Below, in pieces: positions 25,473 to 34,217 of a stretch of DNA of 39,539 bases (within the stretch, counting starts at the first letter, position 1; the number at the start of each line of letters is the position of its first letter). The notes beneath the pieces are model-generated. The model saw only the letters and a list, made by a program, of their open reading frames with translations, did no database searches and was not told where the DNA came from. This DNA comes from an uncultured Alphaproteobacteria bacterium (GTDB lineage Bacteria > Pseudomonadota > Alphaproteobacteria > RF32 > CAG-239), in assembly GCA_944392255.1 (NCBI GenBank), contig CALXVY010000012.1, positions 1-39,539 on the forward strand. The letters are read 5' to 3'. Position numbers and translations under genes: made by a program.

Positions 25473-25961
25473 ATGCGTATATTAGGTTTGGACCCGAGTT
25501 TATCTTCAACCGGATGGGGCATTGTGGAAGTTGAAAATAATCATCTTTCTTATGTTGCCGATGGCTTTATAAAAACTGATCCTAAAGCTCCCTTACCTCT
25601 GCGTTTGACCGTTATTCACAACACTCTTAAACAAGTTATTGAAACATATCATCCGCAAGAAGCCGCTATTGAACAGGTATTTTTAAATGATAATCCTACG
25701 TCGACCATCAAGCTGGGAATGGCCAGAGGTGTGGTTATTATGGCCCCTGCTCTTTATAATATTCCGGTTTGTGAATATGAGCCGACAAAAGTGAAAAAAG
25801 CACTTGTCGGCGTTGGACGTGCCGAAAAAAGTCAGGTCGAAACCATGGTAAAAGTTTTACTCCCCGGATGTAAGCCTAAAAATAATGATTCTTCTGATGC
25901 TTTGGCTATGGCTATCACGCATTATAACTATCGCAACGCACGTATACTGGGGCTAAAGTAA
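25473..25961 (+). CDS. ruvC: Holliday junction resolvase RuvC
   Basis: RuvC cuts Holliday junctions symmetrically in the RuvABC resolvasome. The 162 residues have the RNase H-like fold and the acidic active site: Asp7 in G-L-D-P-S-L-S-S-T-G-W-G, Glu67 in A-I-E-Q-V-F, and Asp139 and Asp142 in N-N-D-S-S-D-A-L-A. AGAGGT precedes the ATG. The next gene starts at the base after its stop (TAAATG). Confidence 0.97.
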   Translation: MRILGLDPSLSSTGWGIVEVENNHLSYVADGFIKTDPKAPLPLRLTVIHNTLKQVIETYHPQEAAIEQVFLNDNPTSTIKLGMARGVVIMAPALYNIPVCEYEPTKVKKALVGVGRAEKSQVETMVKVLLPGCKPKNNDSSDALAMAITHYNYRNARILGLK

Positions 25962-26666
25962 ATGATTATAGACAATGTTTTAATAGATGTAGAACATCTC
26001 TTAAATGGCGATAAAAGCGGTCATGGCGCTGACCATGTGGAACGTGTTTACATTTTAGCCATGAATCTCGCCCAAAATGAGAATGTGAACAAAGATGTGG
26101 TTGCTTTGGCAGCTTTATTACACGATGTTGATGATTACAAACTCTTTGGTGAAGAAAATGCCCAAAACTTAACTAACGCTAAGAAAATTATGCACCAGAA
26201 TAAGGTAGATGAGCAAACATCAATCCAAGTTTGTGAAATTATCTCTCATATGGGATATAGCAAATATTTACAAGGTATTCGTCCTCAAACTATTGAAGGG
26301 AAAATTGTTTCCGATGCTGATATGTTAGAAGCTATCGGCGCGATGGGAACAATTCGTTGTTTGGCCTATGCTCTTGATAAATGTCATTCCGGCACGAACC
26401 AAATTTTTGACAGAAACATACGGCCTGAAATTGATATTTCGGCAGAAGATTATAAAAAATCTAATCGAAAATCGGACAACTTTATTAATCATTTTTTTGA
26501 AAAAATGCTCAAAATTAAAGACTTGATGATGACAGAAGCCGGAAAAAAAGAGGCTTTAATCAGACATCAATTTATGCTCGATTTTCTTAATGAATTTTTT
26601 AGAGAAAATGATTGTCCCGAATGGATTTCTTTTCTTAAAAATTATGAAATGAAAAAATCAGCCTAA
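25962..26666 (+). CDS. HD-domain phosphohydrolase
   Basis: A 234-residue metal-dependent HD-superfamily enzyme. The ligands are in G-H-G-A-D-H-V-E-R-V, L-L-H-D-V-D-D-Y (the HD pair), E-I-I-S-H-M-G-Y and V-S-D-A-D-M-L-E-A-I-G, the layout of the YedJ/uncharacterised HD family. Such proteins hydrolyse nucleotides or other phosphate esters; the substrate here is unknown. Its ATG directly follows the ruvC stop with no own ribosome binding site, so it is translated by coupling. A terminator follows at 26697-26743. Confidence 0.85.
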   Translation: MIIDNVLIDVEHLLNGDKSGHGADHVERVYILAMNLAQNENVNKDVVALAALLHDVDDYKLFGEENAQNLTNAKKIMHQNKVDEQTSIQVCEIISHMGYSKYLQGIRPQTIEGKIVSDADMLEAIGAMGTIRCLAYALDKCHSGTNQIFDRNIRPEIDISAEDYKKSNRKSDNFINHFFEKMLKIKDLMMTEAGKKEALIRHQFMLDFLNEFFRENDCPEWISFLKNYEMKKSA

Positions 26667-26696
26667 AAAAGCTTGCCGTTTTTCGAATAGTTTGAT

Positions 26697-26743
26697 AAAT
26701 AAGGGTTAATTGATTTATTATTGTATTAACTCTTATTTTTTTA
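26697..26743 (+). terminator. Terminator after the HD-domain gene
   Basis: AAATAAGGGTTAAT pairs with ATTAACTCTTATTT (one G-T pair) around a 14-nt loop and runs into TTTTTTATT. The T-run ends at 26742, only 3 bp before the ATG of the next gene. Confidence 0.65.
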
Positions 26744-26745
26744 TT

Positions 26746-27906
26746 ATGAAAAAAGTAAACTTGGAACAAGTGTTTGAAACACTTAACGAACAACGCAGAA
26801 AACTTAATCGTTGTTTGGGACTGAAAAATAAGACATATCAGCAAATATTGTCAAAAAGCGAAGACCTGTCTTTTGTGCAAAAGCTCAAAATTATATCTCA
26901 CCTCAAATCAGCACAACAATTGCTGACAAGCGAAGAATATAAGAAAATGTGGGCTTTGCCAAAATTTAGATCTTTGTTCAAGATAATTGAATATGTTCTT
27001 TATCAACTTAAACATGAACCGATATTTTCTTTGGAAACGGATTGTTTTTATTTGAAAAGAACCGATTTTGAAAGTTTGTTCACTTCAGAAAATGAGCTTC
27101 TGGCTGATTTTGTATTACTCCCCTATGGTAATGATATTCAAGTTTATGAATTTATTATTTCGGGTGTTTTTTTGAAAAACATGTCTCAACCTTGTGCAGA
27201 AAACAAGGCCTTTATTCATTCGGTTGAAACAGAATTTATTGCCGGTTTTTACAGAAATAAATGTTTTGTAATTAGAATTGTGCATGACATCAAACAAAAT
27301 AAAGATATTTTGGCAGAAGTCAGAAAACGTGCCGATTATGGTTTGTATTTTGCCCCAATTCAGCCGCAGCACTTCAAATTTATTCAAAAGAATATGTTAG
27401 AATTGCGCAAAAAATTGACACTTGTGATGGAGTATATGCATAATTCTCTTTTGCCGGGAAAATTGGGTGAAATTGGTCTGATTGATATGGTGGAAAAATA
27501 TCCTAGTATCGGAAAAGAAAAGTGGCTGGAAATTTTTTCATCATTGCTTCCTCAAAAAGCGCCATTTTCTCAAAAGTTGTGGCAAAAATTGGCTACATTT
27601 GATGCCTTTAGCGGTATTTTTAACGGCATGAAAATGATGCTGCAAAAATATAACGGCGCTCCTGAGATTGACAAAGATATGGATTATTTCTACTTTTTGG
27701 ACGATACTCGGAAAACTGCTATCAGAATCTTTTGGCGAAAAGGTTGGATGGCTGAGGTATTCGTAGAATATCTTGATGATATAGAATTTCCGGTTTTAAC
27801 AAATAACTTCGTTTATATTGTAAAAACCGTAAAAGACTTGAAACAAATATCACAATTGCATGAGTTGTTTGAAGATAATGATATTCATTTCATTTGGAAT
27901 GGGTAA
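26746..27906 (+). CDS. Large protein of unknown function inside the ruv block
   Basis: A 386-residue soluble protein with no signal peptide, membrane segment or recognised motif. The first ~70 residues are basic and helical, the middle alternates strands and helices, and the C-terminal part has a strand-turn pattern (F-F-Y-F-L-D-D-T-R-K-T-A-I-R-I). Start choice: ATG at 26746 gives M-K-K-V-N-L-E-Q, but no ribosome binding site precedes it, only the T-run of a terminator; an in-frame TTG at 26710 after AAGGG is the alternative. It interrupts the usual ruvC-ruvA adjacency and ends with its own terminator, so it is a separate transcription unit. Confidence 0.8.
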   Translation: MKKVNLEQVFETLNEQRRKLNRCLGLKNKTYQQILSKSEDLSFVQKLKIISHLKSAQQLLTSEEYKKMWALPKFRSLFKIIEYVLYQLKHEPIFSLETDCFYLKRTDFESLFTSENELLADFVLLPYGNDIQVYEFIISGVFLKNMSQPCAENKAFIHSVETEFIAGFYRNKCFVIRIVHDIKQNKDILAEVRKRADYGLYFAPIQPQHFKFIQKNMLELRKKLTLVMEYMHNSLLPGKLGEIGLIDMVEKYPSIGKEKWLEIFSSLLPQKAPFSQKLWQKLATFDAFSGIFNGMKMMLQKYNGAPEIDKDMDYFYFLDDTRKTAIRIFWRKGWMAEVFVEYLDDIEFPVLTNNFVYIVKTVKDLKQISQLHELFEDNDIHFIWNG

Positions 27907-27911
27907 AAGAA

Positions 27912-27951
27912 TTAAAAAGCTTCGTATTCTTGTACGAAGCTTTTTTTGTTT
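27912..27951 (+). terminator. Terminator ahead of ruvA
   Basis: AAAAAGCTTCGTA pairs with TACGAAGCTTTTTTT around a short loop, then TTGTTT. It separates the unknown gene from ruvA. Confidence 0.85.
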
Positions 27952-28030
27952 AGAGGCGTGAAAATTTGCTTGTATCTCTATTGAATATTGTTTACGATAA
28001 GAACAATTTAGAAACAAAAGGCAAATACAA

Positions 28031-28699
28031 ATGATTGCAAAATTGCGTGGAATGGTTGATACCATCGGTGAAGATTATTTTATTATTGATGTAAACGGCG
28101 TAGGTTATTTGGTTTATGCTTCTGCCAAAACTTTGGCACGTTTACATGTGGGTGAAGCCGCTTCTGTCTTGACAGAAACCGTGGTTCGTGAAGATAGCAT
28201 TACCTTATTTGGCTTTGCCTCCGCTTTGGAAAAAGAGTGGTTTATTACACTGACAAAAGTACAAGGTGTGGGCGCTAAAGTTTGCTTGAGTATTCTTTCT
28301 GCTTTAACACCATTGCAACTTGCACAAGCTATTTCGGCACAAGATAAAGCCTCGTTTACAAGAGCCAATGGCGTTGGCCCTAAATTAGCCGCACGAATTG
28401 TAACCGAACTCAAAGATAAAATTGTAACCATTCCGGTGGCGGCGACAACGTCAACCGCCGATATTGAAAAGGAGCTGAATATGGATGCAGATCAAGAAGT
28501 TAATGCCTATGAAGATAGTTTAGTTGCTATGGAAAGTAATTCTGCAAACAGCGAAGATGCTATTTCCGCTTTGGTTAATTTGGGTTATCAACGTATGGAA
28601 GCTTATCGCGCCGTCAATAAGGTTCAGAGTGAAAATCCACAAGCAGATGTTTCCGAACTTATCCGCTTGTCATTAAAAGAATTTGCTAAGAAAGATTAG
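28031..28699 (+). CDS. ruvA: Holliday junction branch migration protein RuvA
   Basis: RuvA binds the four-way junction and loads RuvB. The 222 residues hold the N-terminal OB fold (M-I-A-K-L-R-G-M-V-D), two helix-hairpin-helix motifs (V-Q-G-V-G-A-K-V and A-N-G-V-G-P-K-L-A-A-R-I), an acidic linker, and the C-terminal domain III that contacts RuvB (A-I-S-A-L-V-N-L-G-Y). It is slightly longer than the ~203-residue E. coli protein because of the linker. It uses a TAG stop. ruvB follows directly. Confidence 0.97.
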   Translation: MIAKLRGMVDTIGEDYFIIDVNGVGYLVYASAKTLARLHVGEAASVLTETVVREDSITLFGFASALEKEWFITLTKVQGVGAKVCLSILSALTPLQLAQAISAQDKASFTRANGVGPKLAARIVTELKDKIVTIPVAATTSTADIEKELNMDADQEVNAYEDSLVAMESNSANSEDAISALVNLGYQRMEAYRAVNKVQSENPQADVSELIRLSLKEFAKKD

Positions 28700-28705
28700 T
28701 TGCTG

Positions 28706-29779
28706 ATGATGAATGCTGAAAGATTGGTTTCTCCGCATGAAACCGAAGATGAAAAAGAAAATACCTTGCCGGTTAATTTACGTCCGCAAAGCTTGAATGA
28801 CTTTGTTGGCCAAAGACAGGTATGCGAAAATTTGAAGGTTTTTATTAAAGCCGCTAAACAGCGCGGAGATGCCTTAGACCATGTGTTGCTTTTTGGTCCT
28901 CCGGGGCTTGGTAAAACTACGCTTGCTTCAATTGTTGCCAAAGAACTTGGGGTTAACTTTCGTGCAACTTCAGCTCCGATGATTTCAAAATCCGGTGATT
29001 TGGCGGCGATTTTAACTAACCTAGAAAAGAATGATGTTCTTTTTATTGATGAAATTCACCGTCTTAATCCCGCTATTGAAGAAGTGCTTTATTCGGCAAT
29101 GGAGGACTTTCAGCTTGATTTAATTATCGGTGAAGGACCATCGGCGCGTTCTGTACGAATCGACTTGCAACCATTTACTCTGGTGGGGGCGACGACACGT
29201 TCGGGTCTTCTGTCTACGCCGTTGCGTGAACGTTTTGGTATTCCGTTGCGTCTTGATTTTTATACGCCCGAAGAACTCAAACAAATTGTTATTAGAGGAG
29301 CTAATCTCTTGGGTATGCCGATTTCCGAATCGGGCGCAATCGAAATTGCTAAACGCTCTCGCGGAACGCCTCGTGTTGCCGGCCGTTTGCTCCGCCGTGT
29401 CCGTGATTTTGGCGCAGTTTGCAATGCGGCAAGTGTTGATAATAAAATTGCCGATAATGCTTTACGTCGCTTAGATGTTGATAATTATGGTTTAGATGCT
29501 TTTGATAGAAGGTATTTAAGCTGCATTTTGCAAAATTATGGCGGTGGTCCTGTCGGTGTGGACACTTTGGCCGCAGCTCTCTCAGAAGAGCGAGACACCA
29601 TAGAAGAAGTGATTGAACCGTTTTTGCTTAAACTCGGCTTTTTGCAAAGAACCCCGCGCGGACGCGTGATTTCTGATTTGGGTTGCGAATATTTAGGTAT
29701 GCCACGGGTAAAAAAATATCGTCCGCAAGCCGAACAGTTTGATTTGTTGCAAGCCATAGAAGCTGATAATAATGCTTAG
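28706..29779 (+). CDS. ruvB: Holliday junction branch migration helicase RuvB
   Basis: The AAA+ motor that drives branch migration. About 357 residues, starting at one of two adjacent ATG codons (28706 or 28709), 6 bp after the ruvA stop. Walker A is G-P-P-G-L-G-K-T, Walker B is L-F-I-D-E-I-H-R-L, sensor 1 lies in G-A-T-T-R-S-G, and the C-terminal winged helix ends with R-T-P-R-G-R-V and the Y-L-G-M-P block. Confidence 0.97.
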   Translation: MMNAERLVSPHETEDEKENTLPVNLRPQSLNDFVGQRQVCENLKVFIKAAKQRGDALDHVLLFGPPGLGKTTLASIVAKELGVNFRATSAPMISKSGDLAAILTNLEKNDVLFIDEIHRLNPAIEEVLYSAMEDFQLDLIIGEGPSARSVRIDLQPFTLVGATTRSGLLSTPLRERFGIPLRLDFYTPEELKQIVIRGANLLGMPISESGAIEIAKRSRGTPRVAGRLLRRVRDFGAVCNAASVDNKIADNALRRLDVDNYGLDAFDRRYLSCILQNYGGGPVGVDTLAAALSEERDTIEEVIEPFLLKLGFLQRTPRGRVISDLGCEYLGMPRVKKYRPQAEQFDLLQAIEADNNA

Positions 29780-29794
29780 AAGGAGAAAAGAATA

Positions 29795-30238
29795 ATGGGT
29801 TATGAAGTTTTGGCACCGCAAGGACAATTCCACGGTAAAGTTTTTGCTTTTCCAGCTCGCGTGTATTACGAAGATACCGATGCCGGCGGCGTGGTTTATT
29901 ATGCTAACTATCTTAAGTATGCTGAAAGAGCCAGAAGCGAATTTATCCGTGCTCTTGGCGTAAATCAACACGAGGCTTTGCACGCTGAAGAAATGTGCGG
30001 TTTTATGGTCAGAGGAATCAATATTGAATATAAAGCTCCGGCAATTTTAGATGATTTGTTGTCTGTTACTTGCGAAGTGATGAACCTGAGCGGTGCACGC
30101 TTGGAAATGAAACAAGAAATTTATTGCCAAGATAAATTGCTCGTTGCCATGACGGTGCAGTTAGCTTATGTCAGCCTTAATAAAAAGCGCCCAATACGCA
30201 TTCCTGAAGCATTGGTAAACAAAATTGAAAGTTTATAA
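29795..30238 (+). CDS. ybgC: Tol-Pal-associated acyl-CoA thioesterase YbgC
   Basis: A 147-residue hotdog-fold thioesterase. The active-site block Y-Y-E-D-T-D-A-G-G-V-V-Y-Y-A-N-Y-L-K-Y-A-E-R-A-R is the family signature, with the catalytic Asp in D-T-D. AAGGAG precedes the ATG. In most proteobacteria ruvB-ybgC is followed by tolQRAB-pal; here a nudix gene and the glycan operon follow instead, so the Tol genes lie elsewhere. Confidence 0.95.
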   Translation: MGYEVLAPQGQFHGKVFAFPARVYYEDTDAGGVVYYANYLKYAERARSEFIRALGVNQHEALHAEEMCGFMVRGINIEYKAPAILDDLLSVTCEVMNLSGARLEMKQEIYCQDKLLVAMTVQLAYVSLNKKRPIRIPEALVNKIESL

Positions 30239-30735
30239 TGCCTGAAACCGAACTTATAGACGTTATTACAATTGATAGAAAGAAAACCGGTGAGGTCTTG
30301 CCGCGGAAAGAGTTTGTACCGCAGAAAAAGCATTTTTTGAGTGTACACGTCTGGGTTAAAAACAGCAAAGGCCAATTTTTGATGCAAAAACGTTTGCCGA
30401 CCAGAAAAGTTGAGCCTAATATGTGGTCGATTCATGGCGGTTTGGCTGATGCCGGTGAAACTTCTTTGGAAGCAGCTAAACGCGAAACACTTGAAGAAAT
30501 TGGTCTCAAAATTGAAAATCCGGTTTTGGTGTATCAAAATCCAGAACCTGACCCTTGGGGCGGTATGGTCGATGTATGGCTCGCCTATTCTGAAGCAAAA
30601 ATTGAAGATTTAACTTTACAGCCAACAGAAGTATCTGACGTGCGTTGGTTTAGCATGAATGAACTTGAAGATTATATTAAACAAGGTAAAGTTTCTTCCC
30701 TTATTCTTTTTGCCTTACCTTACGTAAAAGATTAG
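30238..30735 (+). CDS. Nudix hydrolase
   Basis: A 165-residue nudix protein that would hydrolyse a nucleoside diphosphate linked to another group. The Nudix box is complete: G-G-L-A-D-A-G-E-T-S-L-E-A-A-K-R-E-T-L-E-E-x-G-L form (GX5EX7REUXEEXGU) at ~66-88. The region before it (K-H-F-L-S-V-H-V-W-V, then L-M-Q-K-R) resembles the YfcD/isopentenyl-diphosphate-isomerase-like group. Its ATG overlaps the ybgC stop by one base (TAATG). It uses a TAG stop. Confidence 0.92.
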   Translation: MPETELIDVITIDRKKTGEVLPRKEFVPQKKHFLSVHVWVKNSKGQFLMQKRLPTRKVEPNMWSIHGGLADAGETSLEAAKRETLEEIGLKIENPVLVYQNPEPDPWGGMVDVWLAYSEAKIEDLTLQPTEVSDVRWFSMNELEDYIKQGKVSSLILFALPYVKD

Positions 30736-30840
30736 CTTCTTATTTTGTCAAAAATATACAACCTTTTAAAATAATCACCCCCTCACTTTTTCTTTTTTTA
30801 TAAGACTTTTACACTATCTTTATATAAATATAAAATTATC

Positions 30841-30868
30841 TTGAAAATTGTATAAATGCTTATATGAT
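30841..30868 (+). promoter_or_regulatory. Promoter of the heptose/glycan operon
   Basis: TTGAAA (30841-30846), 16 bp, TATGAT (30863-30868), about 70 bp upstream of the epimerase start, with GGAGG ahead of the ATG. A 7-bp inverted repeat (TTGTATA 30848-30854, TATACAA ~30874-30880) brackets the -10 box, and TATACAA recurs ~27 bp further on, so an operator is possible. Confidence 0.75.
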
Positions 30869-30939
30869 GCTCGTATACAAAAGAGAAATATATTTGTTTT
30901 GAGCTATACAAATACATATATCATGGAGGCAAAAATATA

Positions 30940-31896
30940 ATGAAATCAATACTTATCACCGGAGGCGCCGGATTTATCGGCAGCCATTTAGCCGACACAC
31001 TTTTAAGTTGTGACAACAATGTTGTCATCTTGGACAATCTTTCCTTAGGTCGCCGGAGCAACTTAAATCAAGCTTTGCAAAATCCTAATTGCACATTTGT
31101 CGAAGGTGATATTTTAGACGGTGGTTTATTAGACACTTTATTCAAACAACATAATTTTGATATGGTTTTCCACTTAGCCGCTAATTCTGATATTGCCAGA
31201 AGCCATGCTAATCCCAATGTTGATTTGGATATGACTTTTATGACAACATATGCTGTTTTGCAAAAAATGCGTCAATATAATGTCAAAAAGTTGATGTTTG
31301 CTTCTACTTCTGCTATTTATGGACAAACCGGAGGGGCTGAAGTCAAAGAAAATTATGGTCCCCTTTTCCCTGCTTCTCACTACGGTGCCGGAAAATTAGC
31401 CAGTGAGGCTTTTATTGCCAGTTTTGTTGAAAATTATGGAATTCAAGCTTGGATTACGCGTTTTCCCAATGTTTGTGGAGAAAGAACAACCCACGGCATT
31501 TTACATGATTTTGTAAAAAAACTGAAAAAAAATCCCAATGAACTGGAAGTATTGGGTGATGGAAAACAAGCCAAACCTTACCTCTATGTTAAGGATTTGA
31601 TTGATGCTATCTTGTTTGTTATTAAAAATTCTCATGATAAAATAAACTATTTTAATTTAGGCGTTGAGGGGCAGACTTCGGTTACCAAAATTGCCGAATT
31701 TGTTATCCAAGCCATGAATCTACATGCTCAAATCAGATATACCGGCGGCGACAGAGGTTGGGTCGGAGATGTGCCGAAATTTGCTTATAATTTGGATAAA
31801 ATTCATCAGTTGGGTTGGAAGGCTTCTTATTCTTCTGATGAAGCTGTCAAACTCGCCATTAAATATATTCTGGAGCAAGATGCATGCAACTTGTAA
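30940..31896 (+). CDS. NAD-dependent sugar epimerase/dehydratase (extended SDR)
   Basis: A 318-residue GalE-like enzyme that would act on a nucleotide sugar. The Rossmann motif G-G-A-G-F-I-G-S (8-15), Asp32 for NAD ribose binding, the S-T-S-A-I-Y-G block (~122-128) and the catalytic Tyr148-x-x-x-Lys152 are all present. It leads an operon whose next genes make GDP-D-glycero-alpha-D-manno-heptose, so a GDP-heptose or related nucleotide sugar is the likely substrate; UDP-glucose or UDP-GlcNAc 4-epimerisation is the alternative. It overlaps the next gene by 13 nt. Confidence 0.9.
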   Translation: MKSILITGGAGFIGSHLADTLLSCDNNVVILDNLSLGRRSNLNQALQNPNCTFVEGDILDGGLLDTLFKQHNFDMVFHLAANSDIARSHANPNVDLDMTFMTTYAVLQKMRQYNVKKLMFASTSAIYGQTGGAEVKENYGPLFPASHYGAGKLASEAFIASFVENYGIQAWITRFPNVCGERTTHGILHDFVKKLKKNPNELEVLGDGKQAKPYLYVKDLIDAILFVIKNSHDKINYFNLGVEGQTSVTKIAEFVIQAMNLHAQIRYTGGDRGWVGDVPKFAYNLDKIHQLGWKASYSSDEAVKLAIKYILEQDACNL

Positions 31897-33155
31897 TTCT
31901 TGCCGGAGGTAAAGGTACTCGCCTTGGTCTGACGGATATTCCCAAGCCAATGTGTCCGATTGACGGAGTTCCTCTTTTAGAAAGACAAATAAAACTCGCA
32001 AAATCTTATGGTATTGATGAGATTTTTCTCCTTGAGGGACATTTAGCGCATATTATTTCTGATTATTTTGGCGATGGTCAGCGCTTTGGTGTGAAAATTC
32101 ATCACATTGTTGAAGAACAGCCTTTGGGAACTGCCGGTGCATTAACCCTTATAAAAAAACAGCTTAAAGATAGATTCTTGGTCTTTTATGGTGATGTGGT
32201 TATGGATTTTGATATTAAATCCATGCAAGAGTTTGATGCTCAAGCCCCTTCCCTCGGAACACTTTTGGTTCACCCCAATAATCATCCTTATGACAGCGAC
32301 TTACTTGAAGTAAAAGACGGTAAAATCACGGCTTTTTATCCTAAACCCCACGCTGATGGTGAAATATATCATAATCTTGTTAATGCTGCCGTATATATCT
32401 TATCTCCTGAGATATTTGAATATATTGAACCATTAAAACCTCAAGATTTTGGTAAAGATATCTTTCCAAAGATTTTACAAAATGGAAAAGTTTTGCGTGG
32501 CTATAAATCGGCAGAATATATTAAAGACATGGGTACTAAAGACCGTCTACCCAAAATTTGCAATGATGTGGCTTCCGGTAACGTTCAAAAATTAAACAAA
32601 AAAAATTCTCGTCCTGCCATATTTTTAGATAGAGATGGTGTTCTTATAAAAGATATGGATAAAAACCCGATTGTAGAAAATTTTGAATTACTCGACAATG
32701 TGCCCGAGGCTATCAAAAAAATTAACCAAAGCGGATATTTGGCAATTGTGGTTACGAACCAACCCATGATAGCTAAAGGATTTGTAACTTTCGAACAAGT
32801 TGACGATGTTCACAAATTGCTCGAAACCGAATTAGGCAAAGATGGGGCTTATTTAGATGATATTTATTTTTGCCCACATCATCCGGAAAAAGGTTTTGCC
32901 GGAGAAATTCCCGAACTCAAAGTCGATTGTAACTGTCGTAAGCCCAAACCCGGCATGCTCTTAAAAGCAGCACAAGATTATCATATTGACTTATCTCAAT
33001 CTTGGATGATTGGTGATAGAGAAAGTGATATCAAGGCAGGAAAAGCTGCCGGTTGTAAAACCGTTTTAATTGGAACTTTGCCTTCTTTTGAAAAAGCTAA
33101 TTACAATTTTAAAAATTTATCTGAAGCCATAGATTTTATACTGGAGAAAAAATAA
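31884..33155 (+). CDS. Fused heptose-1-P guanylyltransferase and heptose-bisphosphate phosphatase
   Basis: A 423-residue bifunctional protein. Residues 1-~230 are a sugar-1-phosphate nucleotidyltransferase (L-A-G-G-K-G-T-R-L-G at 6-15, Y-G-D-V-V-M-D at ~102-108), matching HddC. After a short linker, residues ~243-423 are a HAD-IIIA phosphatase like GmhB: F-L-D-R-D-G-V with nucleophile Asp249 and Asp251, V-V-T-N-Q, zinc ligands Cys330, His332, Cys349 and Cys351, and G-D-R-E-S-D. Together with the following kinase this covers heptose 7-P to GDP-heptose apart from the isomerase GmhA, which is not in the window. The ATG lies inside the end of the epimerase gene, after GGAG. Confidence 0.88.
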   Translation: MQLVILAGGKGTRLGLTDIPKPMCPIDGVPLLERQIKLAKSYGIDEIFLLEGHLAHIISDYFGDGQRFGVKIHHIVEEQPLGTAGALTLIKKQLKDRFLVFYGDVVMDFDIKSMQEFDAQAPSLGTLLVHPNNHPYDSDLLEVKDGKITAFYPKPHADGEIYHNLVNAAVYILSPEIFEYIEPLKPQDFGKDIFPKILQNGKVLRGYKSAEYIKDMGTKDRLPKICNDVASGNVQKLNKKNSRPAIFLDRDGVLIKDMDKNPIVENFELLDNVPEAIKKINQSGYLAIVVTNQPMIAKGFVTFEQVDDVHKLLETELGKDGAYLDDIYFCPHHPEKGFAGEIPELKVDCNCRKPKPGMLLKAAQDYHIDLSQSWMIGDRESDIKAGKAAGCKTVLIGTLPSFEKANYNFKNLSEAIDFILEKK

Positions 33156-34156
33156 TGATTATAACCAGAACACCTTTTCGTATTAGTTTTGCCGGCGGCG
33201 GTAGTGATTTGGCAAATTATTATGCAAAATTCGGTGGCGCCGTTTTAAGTACGGCGATTGATAAATATGTTTATCTGTCTATGCACCCATATTTTTTCAA
33301 AGATGGTTATTTCTTAAAATATAAAGAAGTTGAAGATGTACATAGTGTTGATGAAATTAAACATCGCATTATTAGAGAAGTATTTAAACTTTATAATATT
33401 AAAGGCGTTGATTTTAATTCCAGCGCAGATATTCCTTCCGGTACCGGACTGGCCTCTTCTTCTGCTTTTACGGCCGGTTTAATTACTCTTTGCAACGCTT
33501 ATAACGAAACTTATCTTAGTAAAGAAGAAGTGGCCGAACAAGCTTGCCATGTGGAAATTGACTTGCTAAATGAGCCTATTGGTAAACAAGACCAATACGC
33601 TTGTGCTTGCGGCGGTTTAAACTTTATTGAATTTGAAAAAAATGGGCGGGTTAACATTGAAAAAGTGTTTCTGACAACAGATGGATACAAGCGCCTCGAA
33701 AACAATTTGATGATGTTTTATACCGGACAAACCAGAGCCGCTGGAGATATCTTAAAAGAACAGAAAAAAAATACAACCGATGACATAGCAAAAATTAACA
33801 ATCTGCATAAAATGGTGCAATTAGCAAAAGATTTGAAACATGAACTTTTGCATAACAATATTGATGCTATGGGAGAAATTTTACATCAAGGCTGGATGTA
33901 TAAAAAAGAATTAGCCGGAAATATTAGTAATGAATTTATTAATCATTATTATGATTTGGCTATGAAAAGCGGCGCTAGCGGTGGAAAATTGCTGGGTGCC
34001 GGCGGTGGCGGTTTCTTACTTTTTTACGTGAAAGAAGAAAATCACCAAAGATTGCGCTATGCCCTCAAAGACCTTAAAGAGCTACCTTTCAAATTCGACA
34101 ACAAAGGTTCCACAATCATCCACTATAACAAACATGCTTTGCGTGGTGAACATTGA
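33155..34156 (+). CDS. hddA: D-glycero-alpha-D-manno-heptose 7-phosphate kinase
   Basis: A 333-residue GHMP kinase. It begins with T-P-F-R-I-S-F-A-G-G-G-S-D (6-18), has the phosphate-binding motif P-S-G-T-G-L-A-S-S-S (94-103), G-K-Q-D-Q-Y-A-C-A-C-G-G (143-154), and the C-terminal L-L-G-A-G-G-G-G-F. This set is typical of HddA, which makes heptose 1,7-bisphosphate. Its ATG overlaps the stop of the fused gene by one base. It closes the heptose-precursor part of the operon. Confidence 0.93.
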   Translation: MIITRTPFRISFAGGGSDLANYYAKFGGAVLSTAIDKYVYLSMHPYFFKDGYFLKYKEVEDVHSVDEIKHRIIREVFKLYNIKGVDFNSSADIPSGTGLASSSAFTAGLITLCNAYNETYLSKEEVAEQACHVEIDLLNEPIGKQDQYACACGGLNFIEFEKNGRVNIEKVFLTTDGYKRLENNLMMFYTGQTRAAGDILKEQKKNTTDDIAKINNLHKMVQLAKDLKHELLHNNIDAMGEILHQGWMYKKELAGNISNEFINHYYDLAMKSGASGGKLLGAGGGGFLLFYVKEENHQRLRYALKDLKELPFKFDNKGSTIIHYNKHALRGEH

Positions 34157-34217
34157 TTGCTACTAAATGTGTGTTAATTTTTAATATGCTTATAAATTTA
34201 GATTTCAAGAATAAGTT

